DNA of 64,000 nucleotides, taken from the NCBI RefSeq assembly GCF_900452385.1, contig NZ_UGOA01000001.1, forward strand, positions 691,501 to 755,500, given 5' to 3'. The position numbers and the translations under genes were made by a program. Positions 17,092-26,292 of the stretch are shown here, in pieces (the first letter of the stretch is position 1; each line of letters opens with the position of its first letter). The notes beneath the pieces were generated by a model. The model was not told the DNA's origin. It did not search any database and saw only the letters and a list, made by a program, of their open reading frames with translations. The stretch is from Legionella donaldsonii (GTDB lineage Bacteria > Pseudomonadota > Gammaproteobacteria > Legionellales > Legionellaceae).

Positions 17092-17172
17092 TGTATTGTT
17101 CCCCTCGATCAATCTGCTTAATATAGCAAATCAACCTTAAGTCAGTATGAAGTAGGACGCACCTACAATAAT

Positions 17173-17191
17173 GGACAGATTATATACATTT
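17173..17191 (-). promoter_or_regulatory. Shared promoter-like motif, copy upstream of the 15664-17091 gene
   Basis: The 19-base string GGACAGATTATATACATTT occurs here and again at 20304-20322. Read on the minus strand it contains TATAAT, a perfect -10 hexamer, 82 bases before the gene's start. Identity of the whole 19-mer in front of two members of the same gene block suggests common control or recent duplication of the promoter. Confidence 0.55.
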
Positions 17192-17344
17192 CTTTGTTAA
17201 TTGTCTATTTCTAGCTCTCAAACATGGAGCTCCCTAATTCAGCTTGTAATCTTCATGTCGAAAGCAGAGCTTTGCAATAACCTCTTGAGGCGTTTTTTGA
17301 AGACAGGTTAACAATTATTAAGGGATGGTTTAAGTTCTTTAATT

Positions 17345-17470
17345 CTTACAGCGAGCTCAGGGTAAAGGGTTGTTGATATTGTTTTTTGAGTTGTTGATAA
17401 AGTGCTTTTTGCTATCTGGTAAAGAGAAAAAATCCCTTGTCATTTTCACGGTGCGATTCAATGCCTTTCC
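17345..17470 (-). pseudogene. Decayed fourth copy of the coiled-coil family
   Basis: The minus strand reads FFSLPDSK in one frame and then KALYQQLKKQYQQPFTLSSL in the next. Together these match FLDSKQALYQQLTEQYQQKP of the intact paralogue at 15172. A stop codon and at least one frameshift separate the pieces, and no start or C-terminal half is recognisable. It lies downstream of the large gene at 17539, the same place relative to it as the gene at 15172 has to the large gene at 15664. The rest of 17113-17538 holds only the promoter motif above. Confidence 0.72.
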
Positions 17471-17538
17471 GGCGAGCCTTTATGCGTGATTGATATGATT
17501 AATGCGCGCATTGCGGCGCGCATTAATTGGCATCTCCA

Positions 17539-19569
17539 CTAGAGTGTGAATGTGCTTTGGTCAGTGTTTGTTGGATTAACAACATCTTTTTTGATACCTG
17601 GGTTGATCACTACAGGGGAATCAACCGAAGATTCATCTATACCACCGATCAATCGTCTTGCTTCGTCCACTTCATCCTTAGATTTGACTACCAGGCTCAA
17701 GTCCTCTTCTACCCCTTTAAAACCAACTAGATCAAGTTCAGAGCCACTGTCGGAGCTATTGCTTAGTCGGCGTTTATCGACTTCAACGTGTTCTTGAACT
17801 ACATCGCGTACAACGTGCTCTTGAACTACATCGTGTACAACCTGTTCTTGAACTACTACTGGTTTTTCGACCACTTCAACTGGTGGAAGCTTACTCAAAT
17901 TCTTTTCATAAAGAGTATGAGGTTTTTCGGGATCCTGCCGCGTACCAAGTCCAAAGACACCTAAACCAACCGCTGCAGCAGTAAGGCCTGCCCCTAGAGT
18001 TACTGTTCCGGTGGCAACGCCAAGGCCTAATCCTGCTAACCAGCCACCAACCGCCTGAGATACGACCGGGATTGGAGCAAAAGCCAGCACAATACCGGCG
18101 GCAAATAAGAGGAAACCGAAAATTTTTGCAGCCATTGAGGTTTTGTTGCCCTCTTTGGTCGCTTTAGCCCAGGCTTCCATTTTCTCTTTGCGGTTTGGCT
18201 CTGCAGGTTGAGCATTATCAGGTTTTGCTTTAACCAACGCGGCATAATCTGCTCCCTGATCAGCAAGCATCATTTGACGCAACTGCTCAGAGGAAATTTT
18301 AACCGTTGCCCAGTTATATTTTTCCTTTGTGCTTAAAGGTGTCTTACCTGCTTTTATTTGCTCTTCATGCAGCTCGCGAGAATCAATTTTTTTCTGTAAG
18401 AAAGGAGATAACTCACCGGCCGCTCCTGTTTTACTGTGTGATTCACCTGTCCTCGTATTGTGTTTGCCTGGAGCACTTGCTTCAACACCAACCATAACTA
18501 TGTTGGTATCCTGGTGTAAGTACATGTGGCCCCACTCACCAGATTCATCGGGATTTTTACCCAAACCGCCTGAAGCGCCTTCTCGACTGGCTATATGATT
18601 TCCACCAATCGCCAAGTTGATTCCAGCATGTTTAGAAGCGCCTACTAGCGCACGGAACGCATCCGAAATAGCGCCTAACAAACCGGATTTAGCTTCTGCT
18701 GGACTGCCATTCGCATCTGTGCCGCCAGCGCGATGGGTAGCGAAAGCACGGGTTTTAGCCTGGCTATTGGTGATGAAAGCGTAGAATTGTTGTTGTTCTT
18801 CGGCTGACAGAGCACTGACATCAAAGTTAACTCGACCGCCATGAGTTAGGTATTCACCAATCGGATAGGCATCATCTGGCGCTTGGCCATTTACTGTCAA
18901 AGTACCTGATTTGATAGCTAATAAAACTCTGCCTAATGCCTTGGAATTTTCGGTAGGATTGCGTAAGGTATCTTCCAATAAAGTGAGTCCATCGCGTGGC
19001 ATTATTTCAGCCATTTTGGATTTGCCATAAGCAATCAGCTCTTCATCCTCTGCTTCTGGATGTTCTTTTAAATATTGTAAAATTAAATCACCCATCTTTA
19101 AAGTTGCATGTTTGTAACTCGCCTCGACATTTTCAAACGAAGGGCTTCCTAGGAAATAGGTCATTAAGTCAGAGTCTTTAAAATTGTCGCGATAAATTCT
19201 CTCCATTGCTTCATAAAGCGTGAGGTCGCCATTTTCTGCTTTCAGGATTTCTAAACGTTCACGCAAACGCGCCCCTCGCATTTCTCCACGGGTAGCGGGA
19301 CGATTCGAAAAAGCAAGGCTTTCATCACTGTCTTTACGTTTGATGGCAAATTTTGCTCTTACCCGCTCATCTTGTTCATTTTTAGCAGGTAAAACAAACT
19401 CCATATCTTTGAGTTGTAGACCCTGCATAAACTGGATATCAGCTTCTTCTACGTTCCTATCTAGGATACTGTCTCCCTGATTTTCTAGTTTGTTGTTGAA
19501 GAATTGGCGGCTGATTACTGCCAGCATAGGGAAAAACTGCTCATCATTAAAAGGGTTATTTGTAGGCAT
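17539..19569 (-). CDS. Large membrane-anchored protein with C-terminal nonapeptide repeats, effector-like
   Basis: 676 residues, ATG 19569 with GAAGGTG upstream. About 480 N-terminal residues are soluble and unrecognised, with a Gly/His-rich central part (GGNHIASREGASGGLG, GEWGHMYLHQDTNIVMVGVE). Two or three hydrophobic segments follow (IFGFLLFAAGIVLAFAPIPV; AGLGLGVATGTVTLGAGLTA). The tail contains three nine-residue repeats (VVQEQVVHD, VVQEHVVRD, VVQEHVEVD) and an acidic Ser-rich end. Overall layout matches the 15664-17091 protein, suggesting a duplicated gene pair. Possible Dot/Icm effector; no enzymatic motif seen. Confidence 0.7.
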   Translation of the reverse strand: MPTNNPFNDEQFFPMLAVISRQFFNNKLENQGDSILDRNVEEADIQFMQGLQLKDMEFVLPAKNEQDERVRAKFAIKRKDSDESLAFSNRPATRGEMRGARLRERLEILKAENGDLTLYEAMERIYRDNFKDSDLMTYFLGSPSFENVEASYKHATLKMGDLILQYLKEHPEAEDEELIAYGKSKMAEIMPRDGLTLLEDTLRNPTENSKALGRVLLAIKSGTLTVNGQAPDDAYPIGEYLTHGGRVNFDVSALSAEEQQQFYAFITNSQAKTRAFATHRAGGTDANGSPAEAKSGLLGAISDAFRALVGASKHAGINLAIGGNHIASREGASGGLGKNPDESGEWGHMYLHQDTNIVMVGVEASAPGKHNTRTGESHSKTGAAGELSPFLQKKIDSRELHEEQIKAGKTPLSTKEKYNWATVKISSEQLRQMMLADQGADYAALVKAKPDNAQPAEPNRKEKMEAWAKATKEGNKTSMAAKIFGFLLFAAGIVLAFAPIPVVSQAVGGWLAGLGLGVATGTVTLGAGLTAAAVGLGVFGLGTRQDPEKPHTLYEKNLSKLPPVEVVEKPVVVQEQVVHDVVQEHVVRDVVQEHVEVDKRRLSNSSDSGSELDLVGFKGVEEDLSLVVKSKDEVDEARRLIGGIDESSVDSPVVINPGIKKDVVNPTNTDQSTFTL
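17787..17855 (-). repeat. 27-bp tandem repeats inside the 17539-19569 gene
   Basis: Consecutive units share TTCTTGAACTACATCG and GTACAAC with a 27-bp period and code for the nonapeptides VVQE(Q/H)VV(H/R)D. Two full units and a third diverged one are visible. In-frame units of this kind can expand or contract by slippage without breaking the gene. Confidence 0.75.
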
Positions 19570-19805
19570 TTTGCACCTTCACTAATTTAATTTGTTGTAT
19601 TTAGTATATCGCAATAACCTTATGGGAAAATTAAGGGCTAATTTTTGCTCCAAAATGTATGCGTTATAGTTTTTATCTCATTTAGTATCATACCATTCTG
19701 ATACCTGCTCTGCCCTGTTTTGCCTTCCACACGACGACCCTAAATCGCTTTTTAACTGGGTTCGCAAACCCTACTTTAAAGCGCGAAGGGTAGATGTTTT
19801 TTCTA

Positions 19806-20255
19806 CTACCACTTTGGCTTTATTGCGTCGTGGACGTCGAGTTCACCAGCCGTTGTCAGCTCTCTTATAGTTAATAAGACTTCTTTTCTAGCCAACTCTA
19901 ATTTCAATGCTTCATAATTGGCACTTAAATCGGCTATCACTTTGGCTGGTTCAGTTGCTTCCATATTAGCCAGCATATCTGTAATGGCTTTTTGAAGCTT
20001 TTCAATGCGGCCTGCCAGTGAAGTTGAAGGTTGATTTTGATATCGCGCTGTTAATTGTTCATAAAGCGCTTGTTTCTCATCCAGGAATTCATAGATACCT
20101 TGCAATTTTTGGCAACGGTTATCAATGTCTTGTTTTAGGCGCTTTAAAGCCTGATGGGCTTCATTGATACGCGCTTTGCATAGGGTAATTTCGGTTTGCA
20201 GCTGTTTACCTGTATACACCGGTCGTTGTACATTTTTTCCAAAAAAATTTGACAT
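19806..20255 (-). CDS. Coiled-coil protein, paralogue C of a local family
   Basis: 149 residues, ATG 20255 with GAGGT upstream. It begins MSNFFGKNVQRPVYTGKQL and continues with the family helices (RINEAHQALKRLKQDIDNRC, FLDEKQALYEQLTARYQ, ADMLANMEATEPAKVIADL). It is closest to paralogue B. The shared promoter motif lies 49 bases upstream at 20304. It is the first gene of the minus-strand block and precedes the large gene at 17539 by 236 bases. Function unknown. Confidence 0.75.
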   Translation of the reverse strand: MSNFFGKNVQRPVYTGKQLQTEITLCKARINEAHQALKRLKQDIDNRCQKLQGIYEFLDEKQALYEQLTARYQNQPSTSLAGRIEKLQKAITDMLANMEATEPAKVIADLSANYEALKLELARKEVLLTIRELTTAGELDVHDAIKPKW

Positions 20256-20303
20256 CTTTAATTTACCTCAATCAGAGCATGAAAGGGGTCATTCCAGCGG
20301 AAT

Positions 20304-20322
20304 GGACAGATTATATACATTT
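20304..20322 (-). promoter_or_regulatory. Shared promoter-like motif, copy upstream of coiled-coil paralogue C
   Basis: Exact second copy of the 19-mer found at 17173-17191, with TATAAT on the minus strand and 49 bases before the ATG at 20255. The identity extends by a few more bases on both sides (AATGGACAG..., ...CATTT). Confidence 0.55.
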
Positions 20323-20390
20323 TTTTGAAGGCTGTCCATCCAGTACTAAATGCAGTAGCCACCACAGGCATTGGCCTGTGGTGGAATTAT

Positions 20391-21716
20391 TTAACGCTTG
20401 GCGACTGCCAGGCCTTTTAAGATAGTAAGGGCAGCGTACAATTGATAATCTTCGTGAAGCAGGGTTTGATCATCTTTTGCAGAGGCATTCGTTTTACTTT
20501 GTTCGCCTTTTTCATCCTTGTTCAGTAGATGCCCACTCAAATCGGCTTCACTGAAACCGGCAAAACCACCTGCTTTCGGGTCAGCTTTGGGTACAGCGAT
20601 CTCTTCGACCACGATGTCAGGGGTAATACCTTTTGCTTGAATAGAAGTTCCAGAAGGCGTGTAATACAATGCGGTAGTCAATTTGATTCCTCGTTTGTCA
20701 TCAAGAGGGAGCACTGTTTGTACCGAGCCTTTACCAAAACTTTGCGTGCCGAGAATAATAGCGCGTTTGTTATCTTTCAGTGCACCGGCAACAATTTCTG
20801 AGGCAGATGCAGAGCCATTATTAATGAGTACTACTAATGGCGCATTGTTCAAGATATCACCCGGATTAGCCAAGGCAGTAAATTTTGAGCCAGGGAGGCG
20901 GCCTTGGGTGTAAACAATGAGTTCAGGTTTGCCAGCCTTGCTTGTATCAAGGAAAGCATCGGAGACTTGGATTGCTGAGTCCAACAACCCGCCTGGGTTA
21001 TTACGTAAATCCAGAATAAGGCCTTTAAGTTTACCGCCAGACTGTTGTTTTAACTGGCTAATCGCTTTTTCCATATCTTCGCCAGTCATCGCCTGGAATT
21101 GGGTGAGGCGCACATAGCCATAGCCATCGTCCAGTAATTTGCTTTTTACGCTCTTGATCAGGATTTTTTCACGTACCAGTGAAAAATTGAGTGGCTTATT
21201 CTCACCTTTACGTAAAATAGTTAAATCCAGGGTAGTACCTTCCTTGCCTCGCATTAATTCAACGGCTTCTTTTAAGCTAATTCCTTGCACCGATTGGTTC
21301 CCCAATTTAATGATATAGTCACCGGCCTTAATACCTGCTTTGAATGCGGGGGTGTCAACTAAAGGAGTGACAACCTTGACTACACCATCTTCCATCGTCA
21401 CTTCAATGCCCAAGCCGCCAAATTCACCACTGGTTGAGGTTTGCAATTCTTTAAAAGCATCCTCATCCAGGTAAGTGGAGTGGGGATCCAGGCCGCTGAG
21501 CATACCCCGTATGGCATTATCAAACAGTTCCTTGTCATCGACAGGTTTAACATAATATTTCTTAATTTGACCGATGGCATTGGAAAACCGTTGCACATCT
21601 TCCATAGGAATTCGTTTAGTGGAGGTTTCTTCGGCAGTATAAGCTTGTAGTGGAAAAAGAAGGCTTGTGCTGACCCATACTGTGATCGCACCAAAATAAA
21701 GGCGTTTGTTGTACAT
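20391..21716 (-). CDS. ctpA: C-terminal processing peptidase (S41), periplasmic
   Basis: 441 residues from the ATG at 21716 with AAGGAG upstream. The protein has a signal peptide (FGAITVWVSTSLLFPLQAYT), a PDZ domain (about 95-165: GGLGIEVTMEDGVVKVV, AGIKAGDYIIKLG) and an S41 protease domain with the nucleophile in NNGSASASE and the general-base Lys in SFGKGSVQT. CtpA-type proteases trim or degrade periplasmic proteins, often peptidoglycan hydrolases and their regulators. The gene sits directly downstream of an EnvC-like activator, a common pairing (gpmI-envC-ctpA), probably one transcript. Confidence 0.93.
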   Translation of the reverse strand: MYNKRLYFGAITVWVSTSLLFPLQAYTAEETSTKRIPMEDVQRFSNAIGQIKKYYVKPVDDKELFDNAIRGMLSGLDPHSTYLDEDAFKELQTSTSGEFGGLGIEVTMEDGVVKVVTPLVDTPAFKAGIKAGDYIIKLGNQSVQGISLKEAVELMRGKEGTTLDLTILRKGENKPLNFSLVREKILIKSVKSKLLDDGYGYVRLTQFQAMTGEDMEKAISQLKQQSGGKLKGLILDLRNNPGGLLDSAIQVSDAFLDTSKAGKPELIVYTQGRLPGSKFTALANPGDILNNAPLVVLINNGSASASEIVAGALKDNKRAIILGTQSFGKGSVQTVLPLDDKRGIKLTTALYYTPSGTSIQAKGITPDIVVEEIAVPKADPKAGGFAGFSEADLSGHLLNKDEKGEQSKTNASAKDDQTLLHEDYQLYAALTILKGLAVAKR

Positions 21717-21799
21717 ACTGTTCTCCTTTGGTAAGTTTGGCGCTGTATGCGTCATCTTCCGGTATCACTGTACGTTGCAATATAAGTGCCAGAGGATTA

Positions 21800-22942
21800 T
21801 CAAGACAACCACTCGAGTGGCGGAATCGCTTTTCCACGCTGCCTTACTTCAAAGTATAGACCGTTTTGTTTTAATCCACCGCTATGGCCTACAGTAGCAA
21901 TTTGTTCACCTTGTAACACCGTTGCACCCTTGTGTTTAAAGAGAGATTGATTGTGAGCATAAAGGGTCATAAAGCCTTGACCATGGTCCAGAATTAATAA
22001 AAGCCCGTAACCATTGAGCCAATCACTAAACACGACTTTGCCTGGATAAACGGCAGTAACCGGGGTCCCTTCTCCGGCAAAAAATGTCACTCCCTGGTTC
22101 ATTTTTTGCAAAGATTGCCTACCGACTTGAACAGGGCGTGGCAATTTTCGCCTCATCTGGGTGAATGGTCTTTTAGCTTGAGTCACACTTTGCAGAGCCA
22201 GGGTTTTAAGTAAACGGGATAAATTTTCTTTATTGTGTTCATACTCTGATAAAGTGTGTTCTTTTGTTTCAATTTCGTTGTCGAGTGATTGTATGACGGC
22301 GGTGTGGTATTGCTTATCTCGCTCTAATTGCTGTTGATGGCTATGAAGTTGGTGTTGTAATTGTTGCTGTTCAGTGAGCTCATTTTTAAGTTTGTTATGG
22401 TCTTGGGTAATCTCTTTTTTTGTCGTATCAATCTGATCGATAATGTGTTGGCGCGATTGAACCAAATATTGGTAAAAAGTTAACAACCTGCTGATTGCAT
22501 AAGGATCATCCTGATTTACAAGCCATTTAAGAGGTTGATATTCACCCATTTTATATCTTGTGCGCACATGCTGGGCGAGTAATTGCTGTTGTGCTGCCAG
22601 TTGTTGATTGAGTTCATTAACATGTTGTTGCAAAAGACTAATTTTACGTTGCTTGGAATTCATATCTTGCTGGATAAGACGCAATTTGCGTATGCCATCA
22701 CTGATTTGCTTTTCAGTACCGGCCAGTTCTTGATTAAGTACCCCACGCTTGTCCTGAACGGAGGCCAGAGTCTGTTTCAGGGTATGGATTTGCTGGTCTA
22801 ACCGTTTTAATTTGGTTTTAGCCTGGGTGAGCGAAGCGTTTTCAGCCCAGCATACCTCTGTCAACAAAGGCAATGAAAGTATTGTTAACCAAAGGATTGA
22901 GTTCATGGAAGTCAATAAGCGGTTTTTAATTTGCAAAATCAT
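21800..22942 (-). CDS. envC: EnvC-like murein hydrolase activator (degenerate LytM/M23 domain)
   Basis: 380 residues: signal peptide (SILWLTILSLPLLTEVCWA), a long coiled coil (about 30-240) and a C-terminal LytM domain. In that domain the zinc ligands are mostly gone: the HxxxD site reads GVTFFAGEG and HxH reads GLYFEV, with only YAH kept. This is the EnvC pattern, a non-enzymatic activator of amidases that split septal peptidoglycan. Its start overlaps the end of gpmI by 17 bases, so translation is coupled. Periplasmic. Confidence 0.9.
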   Translation of the reverse strand: MILQIKNRLLTSMNSILWLTILSLPLLTEVCWAENASLTQAKTKLKRLDQQIHTLKQTLASVQDKRGVLNQELAGTEKQISDGIRKLRLIQQDMNSKQRKISLLQQHVNELNQQLAAQQQLLAQHVRTRYKMGEYQPLKWLVNQDDPYAISRLLTFYQYLVQSRQHIIDQIDTTKKEITQDHNKLKNELTEQQQLQHQLHSHQQQLERDKQYHTAVIQSLDNEIETKEHTLSEYEHNKENLSRLLKTLALQSVTQAKRPFTQMRRKLPRPVQVGRQSLQKMNQGVTFFAGEGTPVTAVYPGKVVFSDWLNGYGLLLILDHGQGFMTLYAHNQSLFKHKGATVLQGEQIATVGHSGGLKQNGLYFEVRQRGKAIPPLEWLS

Positions 22943-24473
22943 AATTTTTTACCAAGAGTGCGTGACCAGTCATTTCATGGGGTTGAGTAATACCAAGTAA
23001 GGCCAGAATAGTGGGGGCGACATCAATTAAACTGCCTTTGGACTGATTAAACTGCCAATCTCCTCCTACATAAAGTAAAGGAACGGGTTCGCAGGTATGG
23101 GCTGTATGTGCCTGTTGTGTGGTTTCATCAAACATTGCTTCCGCATTGCCATGGTCAGCGGTGATCAATAAAGCACCTCCGGTCTCTGTTAGCGCTTGCC
23201 ACACATCATGCATGCATTGATCGAGGCATTCAACCGCTTTGACAGCAGCATTAAAGTCGCCACTATGGCCTACCATATCAGCATTCGCATAATTACAGAT
23301 GATGACATCATAGGCCTCACTGCGAATTGCATCTATTAAAGCCCGGGTCAGTTCCGGTGCACTCATTTCCGGCAATAAATCGTAAGTAGCGACTGACGGG
23401 GAAGGAATCAGAATTCTATCTTCATTGCGAAACACTTGTTCTGAACCCCCATTAAAAAAGAATGTGACATGGGCATATTTTTCGGTTTCAGCAATGCGTA
23501 ATTGACTTAAGCCATTATTGGCGATGACTTCTCCCAAGGTGTTATTTAATGTTATTGGAGGGAAGGCTATTTCAGTCGCTAAATTTTTTGCATAGTGAGT
23601 CATGCTTACAAAATGAGCAAGTGTAGGGTGAGTTGAGCGAATAAAACCATTAAATTCCTCATCAAGAAACGCTTGGGTTAATTGACGAGCCCGATCGGCG
23701 CGAAAATTAAAAAACAGGATTGAATCACCATCTTCAATCACTTTACCTGCACCAATCAGTGTAGGAGGAATAAATTCATCGTATTTTTTTTCCTCGTAAA
23801 AGGTCGCTATAGCGGTTTCAGCCCGCTGAAATTGATAGTTACTTTTTGCTTCTGTTAATAAACGATAAACCGGCGCCACTCGTTCCCAGCGCTTATCGCG
23901 ATCCATGGCAAAATACCGTCCTGAAATGGAACATATGGTAGCGACAGGGTATCGTTCTAAATGCTGGTTGAGCCTGTCCAGGCTTTGCAAGGCACTTTGT
24001 GGTGGTGTATCGCGTCCATCGAGAAATAAATGGAGGCATACATTGCTAAACCTTAATTGATGACAGAGAGCCAGAAAAGCAAAAAGGTGATTTTCATGGC
24101 TATGCACTCCGCCTGGTGAAAGAAGTCCCATGACATGCACGGTTTTATTCTTTTTTTGCATATCCTCGATAAGATTAGTAAGGACGGGGTTTTTAGCAAA
24201 TTCACCACGACTGATTGCGTCGTTAATACGAGTAAAATCCTGATAAATAATTCGGCCGGCGCCAATGTGCATATGACCAACCTCAGAGTTTCCCATTTGC
24301 TCATCTGGCAGGCCAACCTGGTGACCCGAGGCATCGAGGAGAATATGTGGTCGTGTTTGCCACCATTCATCCCATTGGGGGGTCTTGGCTGCAGCAATCG
24401 CATTATGTGCCGTATTTTCTTGGTAACCCCAACCATCCAGGATCATTAAGACGAGTGGCTTAATCTGTTGCAT
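22926..24473 (-). CDS. gpmI: 2,3-bisphosphoglycerate-independent phosphoglycerate mutase
   Basis: 515 residues, the family's usual length; ATG at 24473 is preferred over a TTG one codon upstream. It contains ILDGWG, the phosphoserine site QMGNSEVGHMHIGAGR (Ser63), the HSHENHL and DGRDTPP blocks, and the metal sites ADHGNAE and CNYANADMVGHSGD. It interconverts 3- and 2-phosphoglycerate in glycolysis and gluconeogenesis using two Mn ions. First gene of the gpmI-envC-ctpA run. Confidence 0.97.
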   Translation of the reverse strand: MQQIKPLVLMILDGWGYQENTAHNAIAAAKTPQWDEWWQTRPHILLDASGHQVGLPDEQMGNSEVGHMHIGAGRIIYQDFTRINDAISRGEFAKNPVLTNLIEDMQKKNKTVHVMGLLSPGGVHSHENHLFAFLALCHQLRFSNVCLHLFLDGRDTPPQSALQSLDRLNQHLERYPVATICSISGRYFAMDRDKRWERVAPVYRLLTEAKSNYQFQRAETAIATFYEEKKYDEFIPPTLIGAGKVIEDGDSILFFNFRADRARQLTQAFLDEEFNGFIRSTHPTLAHFVSMTHYAKNLATEIAFPPITLNNTLGEVIANNGLSQLRIAETEKYAHVTFFFNGGSEQVFRNEDRILIPSPSVATYDLLPEMSAPELTRALIDAIRSEAYDVIICNYANADMVGHSGDFNAAVKAVECLDQCMHDVWQALTETGGALLITADHGNAEAMFDETTQQAHTAHTCEPVPLLYVGGDWQFNQSKGSLIDVAPTILALLGITQPHEMTGHALLVKNYDFAN

Positions 24474-24550
24474 CAAAAAATCTCAATGGAGTAAAACCCG
24501 ATTATATACTGGTTTTAATTTCTAAGCAGGATGGCACTGCAAAAAGTAAA

Positions 24551-24666
24551 GGGCTGTTGACATTTCTACTATTATCTTGGCGCTTATGGCTTGATTTTCT
24601 GTGCTTCGCTGCGATGCTCGACTATCAAGCCGTAATCACTCAAGCTAGGAAAATATCAACAGACCC
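24551..24666. repeat. Small nested palindromic repeat element upstream of uppS
   Basis: GGGCTGTTGACATTTCT at the left pairs imperfectly with GGAAAATATCAACAGACCC at the right, and an inner pair GGCTTGAT/ATCAAGCC is nested inside. The element is about 116 bp and has no reading frame. It lies in the 290-base gap between the divergent gpmI and uppS genes and would fold into a long cruciform or hairpin RNA. Looks like a short non-autonomous repeat. Confidence 0.5.
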
Positions 24667-24762
24667 TAATTGGAGATACTTGGTTTTTAGATATTACAAT
24701 ACTTAATATTTTGTTATAAAGCGGGTAGACTATCCACCATTTTATGTATTGGATGAATTGGG

Positions 24763-25497
24763 TTGAACGAGATCTTACCTCAACACGTAGCCATTGTGAT
24801 GGATGGCAATGGACGTTGGGCACAAAGCCGTGGTTTGTTGCGAGTTGAAGGACATCGTGCTGGTGTTGAGACAGTAAAAACGGTTATCCGTTGTTGTTTA
24901 CAAACTCAAATTCCAATCTTGAGCCTATTCGCTTTTAGCAGTGAAAACTGGTCAAGGCCTGAAAACGAAGTTGAGTTTTTGATGCAGCTTTTTATTGAAG
25001 CGCTAGGACATGAAGTACAAGAACTCCACCAACATGGGGTTTGCCTGCGTTTTACTGGTGATAGGGAAGCCCTGTCACCAACGCTGTGTTCCCAGATGTT
25101 AGCGGCTGAAGAGCTGACTGCAAATAATAAGCGTCTGATCTTGAATGTTGTGGTGAACTATGGCGGTAAATGGGATCTTGTCCAGGCTGCCAAGAGTATC
25201 GCGAAACGTGTGTGTACAGGTGAGTTGGCTATTGAGGCGGTTAATGAATCTGCTCTGGAACAAGCGCTCAGTACCCATGGATTGCCGGATCCGGACTTGT
25301 TTATTCGTACCAGTGGCGAGCAACGGATTAGCAATTTTTTCCTTTGGCAGCTAGCTTATACCGAATTGTATTTTACGGATGTACATTGGCCTGATTTCAC
25401 AGCGGAAGCATTCCAAAAAGCATTGGCCAGTTTTAGTTCGCGAGAACGGCGCTATGGTAAAACCTCACAACAACTTAATGAGGTTAACCATGTTTAA
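24763..25497 (+). CDS. uppS: Undecaprenyl diphosphate synthase (cis-prenyltransferase)
   Basis: 244 residues with the family signatures: [16 protein letters not shown] near the N-terminus (catalytic Asp), [16 protein letters not shown], and [20 protein letters not shown] near the end. The start is a TTG at 24763, since no ATG lies in frame near the conserved N-terminus. The enzyme adds eight isoprene units to farnesyl diphosphate to make the lipid carrier for peptidoglycan and LPS precursors. First gene of the envelope-biogenesis run; overlaps cdsA by 8 bases. Confidence 0.97.
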   Translation: MNEILPQHVAIVMDGNGRWAQSRGLLRVEGHRAGVETVKTVIRCCLQTQIPILSLFAFSSENWSRPENEVEFLMQLFIEALGHEVQELHQHGVCLRFTGDREALSPTLCSQMLAAEELTANNKRLILNVVVNYGGKWDLVQAAKSIAKRVCTGELAIEAVNESALEQALSTHGLPDPDLFIRTSGEQRISNFFLWQLAYTELYFTDVHWPDFTAEAFQKALASFSSRERRYGKTSQQLNEVNHV

Positions 25498-26290
25498 ACA
25501 GCGGCTATTAACCACAGTTATACTAGTGCCCCTCGTTTTGTTTGCTATCTATTATGCACCAAACTGGGTTTTTGCCGGGTTTGTACTGCTCTTAATGCTA
25601 GCTTGCGGTTTTGAATGGTTAGGATTAATTCCTATCGCTTCCTTGCCATCAAAAATTGCTTTTCTTGTGTTGCTTCTGGCAGCGGCGTGTTTAAGTCATT
25701 ACATTTTTTATTATTGGTTGGCTCTTGGCCTCTTGCTATGGGTTTTTATTTTAGCAGCGATAGTTCTGTTCCCAAGATCACAGACAGTTTGGGGTTATTC
25801 CTGGATAGTTGCCGGTGCTTGCCTGCTGCTGCTGCCTTTATTTGCCCAGAGTATGATGGCAATTTATAAACAGGAGCAAGGTAAAGATCTGATTGTGTAT
25901 TTGCTTTTTCTGGTTTGGGCTACTGATATCGGCGCTTATTTGGCGGGTAAGCAGTGGGGACGTCATAAGCTTATTCCCTCTGTGAGCCCTGGCAAAACAG
26001 TAGAAGGTGCGTCAGGTGGTTTTATATTGTCAATGTTGGTGGCATGCTGCGGTTACTATTATTTTCAGCCCCGTGTAGGCCTTGTTCATTGGTTTAACAT
26101 CGGAATAGCAACGACCTTAATTTCCATGGTCGGCGATTTATTTATCAGCATGCTTAAAAGAAGAGCTAAAATTAAGGATACTGGTCGGTTAATTCCTGGC
26201 CATGGGGGCGTACTCGATCGTTTAGACAGTTTGCTTGCGGCATCGCCTTTATTTTATTGGGGATTATACGTTTTAGCACCAGGAATCTAA
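25490..26290 (+). CDS. cdsA: Phosphatidate cytidylyltransferase (CDP-diglyceride synthase)
   Basis: 266 residues from the ATG at 25490; the open frame reaches 25379 but homology begins at [19 protein letters not shown] ribosome site lies inside the end of uppS. It has seven to eight membrane helices and the C-terminal CdsA signature ([40 protein letters not shown]). It makes CDP-diacylglycerol, the precursor of all phospholipids, in the inner membrane. Between uppS and rseP as in many gammaproteobacteria. Confidence 0.96.
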   Translation: MFKQRLLTTVILVPLVLFAIYYAPNWVFAGFVLLLMLACGFEWLGLIPIASLPSKIAFLVLLLAAACLSHYIFYYWLALGLLLWVFILAAIVLFPRSQTVWGYSWIVAGACLLLLPLFAQSMMAIYKQEQGKDLIVYLLFLVWATDIGAYLAGKQWGRHKLIPSVSPGKTVEGASGGFILSMLVACCGYYYFQPRVGLVHWFNIGIATTLISMVGDLFISMLKRRAKIKDTGRLIPGHGGVLDRLDSLLAASPLFYWGLYVLAPGI

Positions 26291-26292
26291 TT

